From an uncultured Bacteroidales bacterium (GTDB lineage Bacteria > Bacteroidota > Bacteroidia > Bacteroidales > UBA932), in the NCBI GenBank assembly GCA_944326245.1, contig CALVDF010000009.1, forward strand, positions 16,014 to 80,013: 64,000 nucleotides of DNA, read 5' to 3'. This document shows positions 53,829 through 62,366 of this stretch, piece by piece. The position numbers were made by a program, and so were the translations under genes. A model generated the notes under the pieces. That model was not told where the DNA came from. It was given only the letters and a program-made list of their open reading frames with translations, and did not search any database. Positions within the stretch are counted from its first letter, which is position 1; the number at the start of each line of letters is the position of its first letter.

Positions 53829-54755
53829 ATGGAGACATTATCCGCAAATACACCACAAGGTACACAGGCGGCAAATACCGCAACTGCCGCTGCGTCATGC
53901 ACCAGGACATGCAGCAGGATATACGCAGTGTATTTCAGTCCGACACTCACGACAAAGAAGGTAGTGGAAAGCATTGCTTCAGCGGCAGGGGCCTCTCTCG
54001 AAGTGCCTGTCACCGGGATCGACATCACGGCTCGGGCGGACAGGGAACGCACTCTGGAGTTCGGTCCGGAGGATGCAGTGATATTCGGCACTCCTGTCTA
54101 CATCGGAAGGGTGCCCAACCTCATAGCTCCGTATTTCAGGACAATAAAGGGAGGCGGAGCAGCCGTGGCAGCCGTGGCAGTCTATGGCAACAGGGCATCC
54201 GACGAGGCCCTGCCTGAGCTCATGGACATACTGGAAGACGACGGTTTCCGGCTGGCTGCGGCTGCGGCCTTCATCGGGGAACACTCCTTCTCGCGCATAC
54301 TCGCTGCGGGCAGGCCTGACAGTCTCGACACGGAGGCTGCCGCATCCATGGGCAAGGCACTTGCTTTGGTACTCGGAGGCGAAAGTCCTTCAGCGGCAAT
54401 GAAGGCAGGAAAGTTCGGCGATATGGCACAGATAGCCGGAAGAAGGAAAGCCGAACGCAGATTCTACCCCGCCACCGACAGCCAGGGGAACCGCATAGAC
54501 ATCAGGAAAGTCAAGCCGGTGACAGACCCCCGCAGATGCACCGGCTGCGGCTACTGCGCCACCGTCTGCCCCATGGGAGCAATAGACCCGCACGACTGTG
54601 CTTCCGTTCCCGGAACATGCATAAAATGTTCGGCATGTGTCAAACGGTGCCCTGCACAGGCCAAGTCGTTCATTGACCCAGCTTTCCTCAGCCATCTACG
54701 GCTCCTGGAAGAAAAATTCCAGGCTGTCCGGCGCGAACCGGAAATTTTCTTCTGA
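53829..54755 (+). CDS. EFR1-type protein: flavodoxin-like domain plus two 4Fe-4S clusters
   Basis: 308 residues. Residues about 30-200 resemble the flavodoxin-like part of EFR1 ferredoxins (AVYFSPTLTTKKVVESIASA, IFGTPVYIGRVPNLIAPYF); the C-terminal ferredoxin has CTGCGYCATVCP and CIKCSACVKRCP. The first 28 residues are Thr/Ala-rich and look like an added extension. Probably a low-potential electron carrier in anaerobic metabolism. Promoter TACATTTG is very close to the ATG. Confidence 0.85.
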   Translation: METLSANTPQGTQAANTATAAASCTRTCSRIYAVYFSPTLTTKKVVESIASAAGASLEVPVTGIDITARADRERTLEFGPEDAVIFGTPVYIGRVPNLIAPYFRTIKGGGAAVAAVAVYGNRASDEALPELMDILEDDGFRLAAAAAFIGEHSFSRILAAGRPDSLDTEAAASMGKALALVLGGESPSAAMKAGKFGDMAQIAGRRKAERRFYPATDSQGNRIDIRKVKPVTDPRRCTGCGYCATVCPMGAIDPHDCASVPGTCIKCSACVKRCPAQAKSFIDPAFLSHLRLLEEKFQAVRREPEIFF

Positions 54756-54765
54756 AAAAGAATTA

Positions 54766-54773
54766 TATATTTG
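54766..54773 (+). promoter_or_regulatory. -7 box for the propeller lipoprotein
   Basis: TATATTTG, 29 bp before the ATG at 54803. Confidence 0.6.
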
Positions 54774-54802
54774 CGCTGTATCAACACCAAAAACAACAAG
54801 AC

Positions 54803-55714
54803 ATGACAACAAAAAGAATTGCATGCGCAGCAGCCGTATCGGCTGTAATCGCATCACTGACCATCACATCATGCAACAATGCCCCTTCAGCTGCCCCGGC
54901 AGTCATCGGCGAGGGCATCCGTTTCTGTGAAAGTACTCTGCCCTACGGCGACGGCATACTGATAGCCAATTTCGGGACTGACGCCCTCAATCCCCTGAAC
55001 ACCGAAGGCAAAGGCTACATCGTTTCATGGGCCAACGACACTGCAGTGACACTAATCCCCGCAGACGGACATCTGTCCGCTCCCAAGGGCATGTTTTTCA
55101 GGGACGGATATCTCTACATCTGCGATGTCAACAAAGTCGCCGTATACAGAACAGATGAAGACGGCAGCACCTTCGTCAAGGACATAGTCTTCCCTGAAGG
55201 CAATCTCTTCGTCAACGACCTCGCGGCATCCGGCAACTGGCTCTACGCGTCAGTGACCAATACCGACAGGATCTACCGGATAGACATCAGCGACATATCC
55301 GCTCCCGGAGAGCCTGCAGAATGGCTTACCATACCCGGTCCCAACGGCATCGCCATCTCTGAAGGCATGATGTACGTAGCATCGTACCCTGCCGACGGCA
55401 ACACCCAGGACAAGCACATCATCTACGGCATTGCCGACCTCGACAACCCCCAGCCTGAAAAGGTCATCACAGTACCCGGACAGTACGACGGCATCGCCCT
55501 CTCTTCCGACGGCAAGTACCTCTTCATCACCAACTGGACACCCGCCGGCCTTAGCATCGTGGATCTCAAGACAGGCACAGTTGCACCAGTTGCCGTAGAG
55601 CTCGAATCACCCCTTGCCGGTCCTGCAGACATCACCGTACTCAACGGCAAGATCTACATCCCGGACCTTCCCGGCAGCAGAGTCGTAGTGATAGACGAGC
55701 CGTCCATGAAGTAA
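54803..55714 (+). CDS. Beta-propeller lipoprotein (SMP-30/YncE-like)
   Basis: 303 residues. Lipobox signal SLTITSCNNA; the mature protein has repeated propeller blades (GDGILIANFGTD, PKGMFFRDGYLYICDVNKV, GNWLYASVTNTDRIYRID, PNGIAISEGMMYVASY, YDGIALSSDGKYLFITNW, GKIYIPDLPGSRVVVID). The fold resembles SMP-30/gluconolactonase or NHL propellers, but the catalytic metal residues are not evident. Surface or periplasmic; ligand unknown. Ends before a strong stem-loop at 55743. Confidence 0.82.
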   Translation: MTTKRIACAAAVSAVIASLTITSCNNAPSAAPAVIGEGIRFCESTLPYGDGILIANFGTDALNPLNTEGKGYIVSWANDTAVTLIPADGHLSAPKGMFFRDGYLYICDVNKVAVYRTDEDGSTFVKDIVFPEGNLFVNDLAASGNWLYASVTNTDRIYRIDISDISAPGEPAEWLTIPGPNGIAISEGMMYVASYPADGNTQDKHIIYGIADLDNPQPEKVITVPGQYDGIALSSDGKYLFITNWTPAGLSIVDLKTGTVAPVAVELESPLAGPADITVLNGKIYIPDLPGSRVVVIDEPSMK

Positions 55715-55742
55715 CCGCCAAGACACCTGACATTTGATAAAC

Positions 55743-55797
55743 GAGGGTGACCCGAATGCCATTGAAAGCCATTCAAATGGTCCGAAGGGTTACCCTC
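55743..55797 (+). terminator. Stem-loop after the propeller lipoprotein
   Basis: GAGGGTGACCC...GGGTTACCCTC arms, with additional inner pairing CCATTGAA/TTCAAATGG, followed by TTTCC. Likely a transcription end or RNA-stabilising structure. Confidence 0.65.
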
Positions 55798-55818
55798 TTT
55801 CCATTTCCATTTCGTCAC

Positions 55819-56060
55819 GGCCCTACAGGGGCACCCGGGCCACCCGAGCCACCAGGGCTACCCTTGCCAGCAGCCCTAGGCAGTCCCTAGGGGGAAAGTG
55901 TACCGAAAACGCGGGAAAACGGTTCACTTTCCTGAAGGAAATGGACGGGGATGGCCGTCAGAAAAGGCTGTAGAACCGGTAGCACGGATTCCAAAGGGGG
56001 AAAGTGTACCGAAAACACGGGAAATCGGTTCACTTTCCCGGAGGATGAGGACGGGGATGG
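55819..56060. repeat. Dispersed repeat copy B (inverted relative to copy A)
   Basis: Hairpin units 55892-55933 and 55998-56039, each 42 bp, spaced 106 bp, with arms GGGAAAGTG/CACTTTCC and core ACCGAAAACRCGGGAAAWCGG. The reverse complement aligns with copy A (41748-41955) over the whole block, including the flanks. The core also matches the CAGGTG-stem units, so both subtypes are one family with compensated stem changes. Confidence 0.9.
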
Positions 56061-56204
56061 CAGCCAGCGTTCCGTCTACACCGCCCACTATTCGGCGTTT
56101 TGTGGGCGTTGTGGCAATGCCCTGAGACATTGCCATTCGGGGAATCGGTATTTTTCCCCGGGCTACCTGACGCAGACAGAAGCTGTTTCGGCCAGGAAAG
56201 CCAA

Positions 56205-56423
56205 CCTAACATGGCATATATTGAGGCGCCTTATGCAAATAGTCTTATTATAAGCAAGTTACAAGCCTAAAGCATTAGAGGAGCGACGTTAGGATGGCTG
56301 AAAAACCGCCAAAACTAGCCGTTCTGCGCTATCCTAACATTGCACTTATTCGAGCCATTATCTGCAATCCTCTGACTTATAGAGTATTAAATCAGGGAGG
56401 CCAATTTATAGCGATGTTAGGAT
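56205..56423. repeat. Cluster of inverted CCTAACAT motifs
   Basis: Motifs at 56205-56212 (CCTAACAT), 56288-56295 (GTTAGGAT), 56331-56340 (ATCCTAACAT) and 56414-56423 (ATGTTAGGAT). The last two are exact inverted 10-mers; the middle pair could form a 51-base hairpin. Nature unknown. Confidence 0.6.
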
Positions 56424-56556
56424 GAATAATACCGCACGACTTTCCTCTTGGAAGGTGCCGACGATATTGGGAAACTGTCCCCACCATCCTACGGGGTGGG
56501 GTGGCACACCTCCGCGAGAAACGCATGCAGGGCTACCACCACGTCCTCCCTCTTCC

Positions 56557-56593
56557 GCAGGTGAACCGGAAATGCGGAAAAAGGTTCACCTGC
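56557..56593. repeat. Single 37-bp hairpin unit (CAGGTG-stem subtype)
   Basis: GCAGGTGAACC and GGTTCACCTGC form an 11-bp perfect stem with a loop containing AAATGCGG; the third unit of the subtype found at 7384-7524. Confidence 0.85.
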
Positions 56594-56825
56594 GCAGGCT
56601 GGACACAGAAGGAACAGCTCCGGGACACCACATGGGCATGCAGCCTAGGGAACTCTTTCGCGGATGAGCCAGACGACATTCGCAGGTGTACGACCATCTT
56701 TATCCTTAGCAAAGCGAAGCCGACCTCAAAATCCTAAACCTCTTTTAGGTTGGCCCCTTGTTTCTGAAGTATTGTCCCAAAAATTCCAGAGACACTGCGC
56801 GTACCTCAGTCACGCCTTTATTCAG

Positions 56826-57713
56826 TCATGCCTCTATTTCGGTATCCGCACCACTCTCCCATTCTTCTATATTTGCATTGATATACAGATCTATATTGCT
56901 CTTGTTGACTTTAATGGCATAGACTGTATTCCTGCTGATGTCACCTGAAATGCTTTTCGTGAGGGTCTTCTCCTGCCCTGCCGCCTCAACAGTCACAATT
57001 ACCTGCATACCGGAATTTTTCTGCTCGTAGAGATAGAGGAATCCCTTGGATGCTTCCGTCACAGGCTCGTCAAACTCGACTGTAACAGAGGAAGATCCTG
57101 CTGCGTCAGGTGTTGACACTCCTTCTGAAGGTGTACGGAGATACCCCTTCTGCGCCACATTGGTCACTTCTATTTTCTTGACCTTCACGGGCTGGCTGCC
57201 GGAGGTGACTGCCAAGTCAAAGCGGGCCACGCCGCGTTCCATTCCTGCTGTATAGGAATATGTATCAGGCCCGGAAAGTTCAACGACACCGGTAAAGAAG
57301 TTGACAGTGTTCCCGTCAGACCCCATGTCTATGGCAGTCTTGAAGAAATCCTCCTCTGAGGTGCTGGATATGAGCATGGTATTGAGATCTATCTTTTCCG
57401 AAAGATTGGCCAGCATATACAGTCTGCCTTCGAGACGGTCCACCTGCAGGCCATATCCTGCATCCGTACTTGTGAGGTCCTCATAGACCTGAGTCATGAT
57501 ACCACCCTGGAAAAGGCATGCCTGCATATCCTTGATCTCGTTCTCACCTTCGAGGTCAAGACTGCTTTCGCCGGCAAACGATACCGGAGTCGTCTTGACA
57601 TAAGCTACTTTGGAGCCACCCGGTACATCTATGGGACCGTCTCCCTTGGTGCAGGAAGATAAAATGACTGATGTTGATATTGCTACTGATGTTACGATTG
57701 TTTTGATTTTCAT
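56826..57713 (-). CDS. FimB/Mfa2-like fimbrial subunit lipoprotein
   Basis: 295 residues. Lipobox signal STSVILSSCTKG. The mature protein has two beta-sandwich-like parts, with landmarks LYMLANLSEK, GVARFDLAVTSG and a final NTVYAIKVNKSNIDLYINAN followed by EEWESG. This is the pattern of the Bacteroidales fimbrillin/anchor superfamily (FimB/Mfa2, DUF1812-like). It is probably exported to the cell surface and may form or anchor a short fimbria; no assembly partners are adjacent except the clostripain-like gene upstream. Long 5' region (376 bp); a TAAATTTG box lies at 58024-58031 on the minus strand. Confidence 0.78.
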   Translation of the reverse strand: MKIKTIVTSVAISTSVILSSCTKGDGPIDVPGGSKVAYVKTTPVSFAGESSLDLEGENEIKDMQACLFQGGIMTQVYEDLTSTDAGYGLQVDRLEGRLYMLANLSEKIDLNTMLISSTSEEDFFKTAIDMGSDGNTVNFFTGVVELSGPDTYSYTAGMERGVARFDLAVTSGSQPVKVKKIEVTNVAQKGYLRTPSEGVSTPDAAGSSSVTVEFDEPVTEASKGFLYLYEQKNSGMQVIVTVEAAGQEKTLTKSISGDISRNTVYAIKVNKSNIDLYINANIEEWESGADTEIEA

Positions 57714-58089
57714 TGTTTTTGATTGTTAATTAGTAAATTTTGCCATTATTGCGCACACCTGACGGCCAGGACGCTGACCGGCCGTTCAGCATCCCGGAAA
57801 TCCGGACACGGGACACAAGACCTCAACTGTACTGTCACTTACGCACAAGCGTAAGACATACAGACCAGTCCGTCACAGGATATGCATGAATGATTTTATC
57901 TTGCTGAGGGGAACTCTTCAGAAAGAAAAACGAATGTGGAATAATAATGGGGAAGGCGGCAATAGATAAAATTCTTGTTCATATTACAAATTATAAGCAA
58001 AAATAAAATGAATTGTCACCCGACAAATTTACAATTATCATTCCATTGGCCCCAGACAACAGCAATACACACTGTGTCAGCGCATTGCA
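57714..58089. other. Long 5' region of the fimbrillin-like gene
   Basis: Contains the minus-strand TAAATTTG box (58024-58031) some 310 bp before the ATG, and a CTTACGCACAAGCGTAAG dyad (57838-57855). Otherwise AT-rich with no gene seen. Confidence 0.5.
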
Positions 58090-59376
58090 TTATTCACCAT
58101 CAACGAAAAGAGTGGTATACAGGTCACTCCAACGCGTAGCCTTGTCAAACCTGCACGTCCTGTAAAGCTCGAGGTTTTCTCCGGTCAAGTCCTCCGGATA
58201 GGTACATACATTGAAAGAGAGCTTGTGACCGTCGAGGCCGGAGTTGTGTACATTGATCAGTACAGCATCATTGAGTCTGTCCCCGAACTCCCCGACCAGA
58301 GTCATAAGCTCAGGATGACCCGTGTAAAGTACTGCATTGAACAGAAAATCGTAAAGGTCGTGGGTCTTCGGCTCACCCAGTCTGTCCATCTGTATGGTTG
58401 CATCCATGGCAGCCCTGTACCCGTCGGCAAAAGTCCTGCCGTACACACACGGGAAATCCGTAGTGGCACTTGTCCTGTCCAGGGAAGCACCCATCTCCAC
58501 GAATATTTTACGGACAGTCTCCATCAAGGGGTCAAAGTATTTCATCTCCATGACACTCAGTGACGGCCCTCCGGTCTCGAACGGGTATTCTATGCCATTG
58601 AAAAATTCCCCGCAGTGAGCCACATAGTCATACAGCAGGGAACGGAGATCCGGACTTCTGTCCATCAGCTTTATAAGATAGGGATAGTCCCCGCCCATAT
58701 CGGGAACGTAGCTTGTACCGTATACCACGTAATCCACATATCCGTTCCACTCGGCCAGAGTCTCCACACTGCCCTGAAGACAGTTGTTTGTGAGCAGGGC
58801 TTCCACATCCACTCCCGATTCCATGATAGCGGCTGACAGGTCCGATGCCGCCATCGTCCTTCCTGTCGTTCCGTCGTAAAGCAGGCCCTGCGGATCAGCA
58901 TGCGCAACAGTACCGTCAGCTCTTCCGACACCGTCCGTAGAGGGACGCCATACATTGCCGTGACCAGCTGTCACCAGGACATAGCGCCTGTCCGGGAATC
59001 TGGATGCAGACCATTGCAGAAACTCCGCCAGATTGTCCGGGGAAGATATATCGTAGCCTGTTCCTCCGTTCCAACCTTCATCCGTGACAAACTTTCCGCC
59101 ATCGCTGTAATACCTCAGCGTAGCTACATCGGGATTGTGGGATTTGAGGATCCACGTCACGGCCACACCTGATTCGGGCAACAACTTCTCCATTGCATCC
59201 TTGTAGTCTGTCATGCATTCCGTATGGGTAGTATCTCCCCCACTGCAGTAGAACACAAGGCAGAAATCTGAGGAAGAGATAGAGTCCGGTTCAACTGTTT
59301 AACGGATACTGCACGATGCCGTCAATATGCCTGCTGCAACCATGCAAATGCAAATAAAAAATCCTTTAGTTTTCAT
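58090..59376 (-). pseudogene. Clostripain-like C11 peptidase lipoprotein interrupted by a stop codon
   Basis: From ATG 59376 the frame reads a lipoprotein signal (MKTKGFFICICMVAAGILTA then SCSIR), a TAA at 59299-59301, and then continues in the same frame with TVEPDSISSSDFCLV and the full C11 domain. Catalytic residues are intact: His in VTAGHGNVW and Cys in LTNNCLQGSVE. Without the stop it would be about 427 residues. As it stands only a signal-less protein from a GTG near 59256 could be made. A TATTTTTG -7 box (59395-59402) precedes the ATG at 59376, confirming that start. Upstream neighbour of the fimbrillin-like gene on the same strand. Confidence 0.8.
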
Positions 59377-59394
59377 TGTTTCAAAATCAGGGCG

Positions 59395-59458
59395 CAAAAA
59401 TAAAAAATTTGAATCTACATTGAGCCAATACGATTTTAAGATTTATTACATATATTTG
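59395..59458. promoter_or_regulatory. Divergent promoters of the clostripain and 59489 lipoprotein genes
   Basis: TATTTTTG on the minus strand (59395-59402), 18 bp from ATG 59376; TATATTTG on the plus strand (59451-59458), 30 bp from ATG 59489. Confidence 0.6.
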
Positions 59459-59488
59459 AAACATGTTTTAACCTTTTATAAAATTAAT

Positions 59489-60793
59489 ATGAAAAGAACC
59501 ACTATCATTCCTATGGCAATTGTTGCCTGCATGTCCATCTTCTCATGCAACAAACCGACTCCAGTGACGCCGGATGAAGAAAGTCCCAGAATCGAAATCC
59601 AGAACAGCTCAATCTCAGCTGCAGCCCAGGGGGGAGACTACGAGATCAGCTATTCGATAGTCAATTCTGTCGACTGGGTTACATTGTCCGCTTCAAGCGA
59701 AGCTGACTGGATCACATCCATAGATGCATCCACATACGGAAAAGTCACATTCACCGTACTGCCCAACACCACGACAGACCAGCGCACTGCCGTCATCCAG
59801 CTCGAATACGGAACAGTATCAGCCAAAGTCAACGTGACCCAGGAAGGTAAAGAACCATCAGAATACGACGTCGAGATGGAAATGCCTCTGTTCTATGGCA
59901 TTTATTACGGAGAATACTATAAAGAGGGCGTAGGCAACTACTGGTTCTACCTGATGGATCAGGAAATGGTCAACGATGTCATGTCTCCCAACGGAAACTA
60001 CTACAGGATAGACCTGTATGGTGCTGTTGCCGAAGACCCGGCAAATGCTTTCGTCCCCGACGGAACATACACACTCGACCCAGAATCCACATGCAATGAA
60101 TGGACTTTCACCGAGGAGTACAGCTACCTCATCGTGACTGACGAAGCCGGCCAGGGCATTGGATACAGATGCACCGAAGGTGTGCTTACAGTCAAGAACG
60201 AAGGCGAGAACTGCAGCTTCGAACTGATCGCCACCATAGACGGCAAGAAGCACAGGATCACATACAACGGTCCCGCCAAGTTTACAGATGACTCCGGTAC
60301 TGACGAGCCTGATGTGGACTATCCGCAGATTACTGAAGACATCAATCTCAATGTTGTGAATGCCGATGCATATTGGGGAAGTGACACAGATGGAGTTGCC
60401 TGCCTCGACATCCGCTTTATGGATATGGAGAAGGACAGTGACAGCAATCCCGTATATCCCGGAGTAGCTGTTGACCTCGATCTCTACTGCATCCTGGAAG
60501 ATGACGGAAGCATCAGGGCCGGGGAATACGTGATAACCGAAGATGCCGGAGCTGCCGGTACACTGGCTCCAGGCAAGATATCCTCAATCATCGGCATCAT
60601 GATACCATCAGGTACCAATGTGCAGCAGTTCGATGAAGACGGCAACCGCTCGTTCGGACCAGTGACTGCAGGAACTTTCACCATCTCCGGCGATGCGGAT
60701 GAAGCTGTAGTCGAGATAGACTTTACGATGGAAGGCAACCATACGCTGAAAGCATCCTACAGAGGCCCGCTTCCCGTCAAGAATATCCAGTAA
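59489..60793 (+). CDS. BACON lipoprotein with two copies of the unnamed beta-domain
   Basis: 434 residues from ATG 59489 (the frame is open further upstream but crosses the promoter). Lipobox signal MSIFSCNKP; BACON domain about 30-115 (ISAAAQGGDYEISYSI ... EADWITSID ... VNVTQEG); then two copies of the domain also found twice in the 38710 lipoprotein: FYGIYYGEYYKEGVGNYWFY ... VPDGTYTLD ... ITYNGPA, and a more divergent second copy ending ASYRGPLP. Predicted outer-membrane surface protein; ligand unknown. Followed by a strong terminator. Confidence 0.8.
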   Translation: MKRTTIIPMAIVACMSIFSCNKPTPVTPDEESPRIEIQNSSISAAAQGGDYEISYSIVNSVDWVTLSASSEADWITSIDASTYGKVTFTVLPNTTTDQRTAVIQLEYGTVSAKVNVTQEGKEPSEYDVEMEMPLFYGIYYGEYYKEGVGNYWFYLMDQEMVNDVMSPNGNYYRIDLYGAVAEDPANAFVPDGTYTLDPESTCNEWTFTEEYSYLIVTDEAGQGIGYRCTEGVLTVKNEGENCSFELIATIDGKKHRITYNGPAKFTDDSGTDEPDVDYPQITEDINLNVVNADAYWGSDTDGVACLDIRFMDMEKDSDSNPVYPGVAVDLDLYCILEDDGSIRAGEYVITEDAGAAGTLAPGKISSIIGIMIPSGTNVQQFDEDGNRSFGPVTAGTFTISGDADEAVVEIDFTMEGNHTLKASYRGPLPVKNIQ

Positions 60794-60836
60794 AGATACA
60801 TAGCGCCTACTGACGAGGCTGCTACAACTTGAACAC

Positions 60837-60879
60837 AAGGCCGGCAAAGCTCATTCGGGAGTGCTGCCGGCCTTGATTT
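60837..60879. terminator. Strong terminator between convergent genes
   Basis: AAGGCCGGCA (60837-60846) and TGCCGGCCTT (60865-60874) form a perfect 10-bp GC-rich stem followed by GATTTTT; likely bidirectional. Confidence 0.85.
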
Positions 60880-60888
60880 TTACAGTTC

Positions 60889-61782
60889 CTACAGCAGATA
60901 GCCGCGGCCCCCTACCCTGACCGACAGGATTTCATCCCCTGAAGTTGTCAGGCGGACCACTATGCGTGATACCGACGAGAGGTTGCGTCCCTGCTCGAAC
61001 ACGTACTCCCGGGGGCGGATTCCGCACTTGAACAGATAGCATGCCAGGGCACAGTTGGAGGTGCCGGTGGCCGGCTCCTCGTCTATGCCGTAGAGCGGAG
61101 CGAAATTCCTGCAGACCGCAGTACAGGGTTCTGCAGAAGAGGCAGCCGCACAATCGGCAGGGCTGCACAATGCGAAACAGTGTATCCCTACACACCCGAG
61201 TTCCGCACTGACCGCTGAAACTGCCTCCCTGTTCATCCTCATCCCGTCCAGTCCGCCTACAGTCGCCACCGGGAACATGATGTCCCGCAAACCAGTAGAC
61301 ACTATCCTGGGCTGTATTTCCGTCCATGAAGGCATAGGAGAAAAACATCCGGCGAGCTTCTCAGCAGGAACAGTTTCCAGAAACTCCGGCCGGGCCTGCT
61401 CCATGAACACCGTGCCGTCCGGTTCCACATCCACCCCGAAGACCCCGGCCCCTGTCTCAATCGTGTAATGCCCTGGACCTGCAGCCCCTGTCGCCTGCAT
61501 GTAGACGAAGAAGCCGATGGTCGCATGACCGCAGAGCGGGACCTCCCCCTCCGGAGTGAAATATTCCAGCCTGTAGTCAGCCACATCCGAGTCCGAAGCG
61601 AATACCGTCTCCGAATACCCGAGCCTGGCCGCAAACTCAGTTTTTGCAGCACTGCCTCCGCTGAAGCCGCCGCATACTATCCCGGCCCTGTTGCCGCCTT
61701 GCCCGTCTTTGCTGAAGGCACTTGCCACAGTATAGCCCTTTGCAGCCCAAGCTGCCGCATCCTTTTCAATGTTCCTGTCCAT
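60889..61782 (-). CDS. PhzF family isomerase/epimerase-like protein
   Basis: 297 residues. Family landmarks: GNRAGIV near the N-terminus, catalytic Glu in GYSETVF, PLCGHATIGFF, and a second-half EEPATGTSNCALACYL. The enzyme shape is the diaminopimelate-epimerase-like double barrel. Between the halves there is a Cys/Ala-rich segment (about 205-225) not usual for the family. Substrate unpredictable. Its stop codon lies 15 bp from the convergent terminator. Confidence 0.9.
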   Translation of the reverse strand: MDRNIEKDAAAWAAKGYTVASAFSKDGQGGNRAGIVCGGFSGGSAAKTEFAARLGYSETVFASDSDVADYRLEYFTPEGEVPLCGHATIGFFVYMQATGAAGPGHYTIETGAGVFGVDVEPDGTVFMEQARPEFLETVPAEKLAGCFSPMPSWTEIQPRIVSTGLRDIMFPVATVGGLDGMRMNREAVSAVSAELGCVGIHCFALCSPADCAAASSAEPCTAVCRNFAPLYGIDEEPATGTSNCALACYLFKCGIRPREYVFEQGRNLSSVSRIVVRLTTSGDEILSVRVGGRGYLL

Positions 61783-61882
61783 ATTGCCCCGTATTGCCGT
61801 AAAACTGCAAAGTAAACAAAAAATCCGGCCGGTAAATCCATCTACTGCCCTCCGCCTTCAGAGCCCGTTGAGCGGTTTTGCT

Positions 61883-61890
61883 TATATTTG
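61883..61890 (+). promoter_or_regulatory. -7 box for the VOC protein
   Basis: TATATTTG, 43 bp before the ATG at 61934. Confidence 0.55.
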
Positions 61891-61933
61891 CAGCCTCAAA
61901 ACTGATTTTGACAATTCAATAAAATACCAAAGT

Positions 61934-62311
61934 ATGGAAATACACGGACGTTTCAACCATTTCAACTTCAATGTCACCGATCTCGAAAAAAGCATAAAAT
62001 TCTACGGGGAAGCCCTCGGTCTGCATGAATCCAGCCGTAAAGTCGCCGAAGACGGCTCCTTCATCCTGGTATTCCTGAGTGACGGGAAGACAGGTTTCAA
62101 GCTGGAGCTCACATGGCTCAGGGACCATCCCCAGCCATACAACCTAGGGGAATGCGAGTTCCACCTGTGCCTCAGGGTTGCAGAAGACTACGACCAGGTA
62201 AGGGCACGCCACAGGGAGATGGGCTGCATCTGCTACGAGAACGAAGCTATGGGCCTGTACTTCATCACCGACCCGGACAACTACTGGATAGAAGTCCTGC
62301 CGGAGAAATAG
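61934..62311 (+). CDS. VOC family protein (glyoxalase I-like)
   Basis: 125 residues, two beta-alpha-beta-beta-beta repeats. Metal ligand candidates are His in FNHFNFNVTDLEKSIKFY, Glu in KLELTW, His in CEFHLCLRV and the terminal Glu in DPDNYWIEVLP. The pattern is that of lactoylglutathione lyase-type proteins, which detoxify methylglyoxal; other VOC roles are possible. The longer open frame from 61769 covers the promoter, so I start at 61934. Confidence 0.88.
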   Translation: MEIHGRFNHFNFNVTDLEKSIKFYGEALGLHESSRKVAEDGSFILVFLSDGKTGFKLELTWLRDHPQPYNLGECEFHLCLRVAEDYDQVRARHREMGCICYENEAMGLYFITDPDNYWIEVLPEK

Positions 62312-62366
62312 CCGCAACACATTGGCAGCGCTCTGTTTACCTGCCGCCACAGATGTCGCCGCACCC

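Larger units (their letters stand above)
55715..56825. other. 1.1-kb intergenic region with several repeat families
   Basis: In order: a terminator-like hairpin (55743-55797), copy B of the paired hairpins (55819-56060), a cluster of ATCCTAACAT/ATGTTAGGAT inverted motifs (56205-56423), and a single CAGGTG-stem hairpin (56557-56593). Open frames in it are short, overlap the repeats in both strands and share repeat-derived peptides, so I call no gene. It separates two convergent genes. Confidence 0.65.
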
